Positions 5,574 to 6,844 of a stretch of 6,844 nucleotides of DNA are shown piece by piece. Within the stretch, counting starts at the first letter, position 1; every line of letters begins with the position of its first letter. The notes beneath the pieces are model-generated. The model searched no databases, had not been told where the DNA came from, and worked only from the letters and a program-made list of their open reading frames with translations. A program made the translations under genes and the position numbers. Origin of the DNA: Desulfobulbaceae bacterium (GTDB lineage: Bacteria > Desulfobacterota > Desulfobulbia > Desulfobulbales > Desulfocapsaceae); the NCBI GenBank assembly GCA_027067035.1, contig JAMOMO010000401.1, positions 1-6,844 of the forward strand, given 5' to 3'.

Positions 5574-6683
5574 TTAACCAATACGTCGTATTTCGTCACC
5601 CGGCAGCATCTCTATCAGACCATCCAGTTCAAGCAGAAGCAGGAGTTCAGCCACCTTGGCCGAAGCCATGCCGGAGCCTGCTATCAGCGCGTCACGGGAA
5701 ATGGGGTAGACATCCACCTGTTGCAGCAGAGCCTGCGCTTCTGGATCAGTATGCACCTCCTCCGCACCGAAAGAGTCTTCTCTTTCCAGACCAGTTCCCT
5801 GTACAGCGGTGTATTCCACCAGTATATCCTCTGCTGATTGTACCAGCTTCGCGCCCTGCTGCAAGAGCCAATGTGCACCATCACTTTTAAAGGAATCAAT
5901 CTGCCCTGGCACGGCATAGACATCACGGCCTTCATCAAGTGCCATTTCAGCGGTGATAAGTGAGCCGGACTTTCTCGCCGCCTCCACCACCACAACACCC
6001 CGGCTCAGGCCTGAAATAATTCTGTTTCGTGCAGGAAAACGATAACTGTCCGGCCGGGTACCCAGAGGATACTCGGTAAGCAGGAGGCCCGTTTCACGTA
6101 TCTGCGCATACAGCTCACTGTTCTGTTGCGGATAGACCACATCCAGACCACAGCCAAGTACCCCGATGGTTGCCCCGGATACCGCCAGGGCACCCCTGTG
6201 CGCCTCGCTGTCTATTCCAGCTGCCAGCCCGGAAACCACGGTCACCCCGGAAGACGCCAGTGCCTTTGCCAGTGAATAACTGCTCCGTTTGCCGTAGCTT
6301 GTGGCCGCCCTGGAGCCGACCATGGCCAGACAGAGAGAGCCGAGCAGCTCAAGCCGTCCCTGAACATACAGGACAGCGGGCGGATCGGCTATTTCTTTCA
6401 GAAGTTCCGGATAGTCCTCATCGTCGGGACAGACTGCAGTTGCGCCACCATTTTCGAGCCGCTTAAAAAGGGCTTCTGCTCTTTCACGAAAAGGAGCCGG
6501 ATCACGAAGGAATGGAAGCACATTTTTGCGAATGCCACTCTCCTCCTGACCGTTTTGCGCTGCATCAAAGACCCGCTTCGGATTCCCAAAACGCTCTATC
6601 AGCTGACATATCCCTCTGCTGCCAAGGCCCGGCATAAGACTCAAAGCCATCCAGTTTATTACAGCTTTTTCCACCATATCCAT
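5574..6683 (-). CDS. dprA: DNA processing protein A (DprA/Smf)
   Basis: DprA binds single-stranded DNA taken up by transformation and loads RecA on it; it is widespread also in species not known to be competent. With the ATG at 6683 the protein has 369 residues. An N-terminal helix-hairpin-helix-like segment (around 11-40, with PGLGSRG at 18-24) is followed by the Rossmann-like DprA core: MVGSRAATSYGK (121-132), SGLAAGIDSEAHRG (151-164), GVLGCGLDVVYP (174-185), FPARNRIISGLS (216-227) and SGSLITAEMALDEGRDVYAVPG (239-260). A C-terminal winged-helix-like domain (about 313-369) completes the family plan. The frame stays open to a TTG at 6728, but that extension begins with codons made of a T-run and has no ribosome binding site. 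ATG 6677 is the alternative start; neither has a clear Shine-Dalgarno sequence. First gene of the dprA-rpe-pgi run; no convincing promoter was seen in 6684-6752. Confidence 0.95.
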   Translation of the reverse strand: MDMVEKAVINWMALSLMPGLGSRGICQLIERFGNPKRVFDAAQNGQEESGIRKNVLPFLRDPAPFRERAEALFKRLENGGATAVCPDDEDYPELLKEIADPPAVLYVQGRLELLGSLCLAMVGSRAATSYGKRSSYSLAKALASSGVTVVSGLAAGIDSEAHRGALAVSGATIGVLGCGLDVVYPQQNSELYAQIRETGLLLTEYPLGTRPDSYRFPARNRIISGLSRGVVVVEAARKSGSLITAEMALDEGRDVYAVPGQIDSFKSDGAHWLLQQGAKLVQSAEDILVEYTAVQGTGLEREDSFGAEEVHTDPEAQALLQQVDVYPISRDALIAGSGMASAKVAELLLLLELDGLIEMLPGDEIRRIG

Positions 6684-6745
6684 AGTCGACAGCAGCCCGG
6701 TTGATATCGGTAAAGCAAAAAAAAACAACTTCGGTCAGGGTACTC

Positions 6746-6778
6746 CAAACAACAATCCCGGACAAAAGTCCGGGATTG
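6746..6778 (-). terminator. Intrinsic terminator upstream of dprA
   Basis: CAATCCCGGAC (6753-6763) and GTCCGGGATTG (6768-6778) form a perfect 11-bp stem around a 4-base loop. On the minus strand the tail is TTGTTTG, a modest T-run; on the plus strand there is none. It lies 23 bases after the stop codon of the partial gene at the right edge and so probably ends that gene's transcript, leaving dprA to its own promoter or to read-through. Confidence 0.8.
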
Positions 6779-6801
6779 CAGGCAACACTGTTTGCATCAG
6801 G

Positions 6802-6844
6802 TCAATCGGTCATAAAGACCCGTAACTCATCCACCCGCGAAGGA
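6802..6844 (-). CDS. C-terminal end of an unidentified gene (cut by window edge)
   Basis: One minus-strand frame is open from the right edge to a TGA at 6804-6802 and reads PSRVDELRVFMTD. The other two frames also stop within the window, so an open frame this short proves little. It is preferred because its composition looks protein-like and because a strong terminator follows 23 bases later, as expected at the end of a gene. Thirteen residues are too few to assign a family. Confidence 0.4.
   Translation of the reverse strand, partial: PSRVDELRVFMTD

Noticed and set aside
6684..6728. N-terminal extension of DprA starting at TTG 6728 (MFFFALPISTG...)
   Set aside because: The extension is partly encoded by a T9 run, lacks a Shine-Dalgarno sequence and has no counterpart in the DprA family; the ATG at 6683 fits better.
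1..6844. CRISPR arrays, tRNA or rRNA genes, insertion sequences, phage or toxin-antitoxin genes
   Set aside because: No spaced direct repeats, cloverleaf-like segments, transposase motifs or terminal inverted repeats were seen; nearly all sequence is accounted for by housekeeping and dsr genes.

Overview
The window looks like chromosomal DNA of a sulfate-reducing (or sulfur-disproportionating) member of the Desulfobacterota, most plausibly the Desulfobulbales. The basis is a complete, reductive-type dsrA-dsrB-dsrD cluster with every expected iron-sulfur cysteine in place. The lineage call rests on recall of the family and not on an alignment. All recognisable genes lie on the minus strand, so transcription runs from the right edge of the window to the left.

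In transcription order, the right end holds the last codons of an unidentified gene (6802-6844), followed by a perfect 11-bp terminator hairpin (6753-6778). Next comes a compact housekeeping run with gaps of 30 and 9 bases: dprA (DNA processing protein A), rpe (ribulose-phosphate 3-epimerase) and pgi (glucose-6-phosphate isomerase). rpe and pgi serve sugar-phosphate interconversion; dprA is unrelated in function and is probably only co-transcribed.

The 279 bases between pgi and dsrA (2979-3257) form the control region of the sulfite reductase operon. They contain a good sigma70-type promoter (P1, TTGACA-17-TATTCT), a second candidate close to the gene (P2, TTGAAG-17-TATATT), and two copies of one inverted repeat, TGAAT-N4-ATTCA, on either side of P1. 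No known riboswitch was recognised in the roughly 180-base leader that P1 would produce.

Then follow dsrA and dsrB, the two subunits of cytoplasmic dissimilatory sulfite reductase, each with a strong AAGGAGG ribosome binding site, and dsrD, encoding the small activator of that enzyme. A hairpin with a T-run, shaped like an intrinsic terminator, sits between dsrB and dsrD, so dsrD may be made only by read-through. A second terminator follows dsrD, and its T-run ends four bases before the start of a biotin-protein ligase gene (birA, cut by the left edge). That ligase appears to lack the DNA-binding domain of the E. coli-type protein.

The window does not contain an obviously new system. Its most interesting content is regulatory: the repeated inverted motif around the dsr promoter, the apparent attenuator before dsrD, and the birA start pressed against a terminator.
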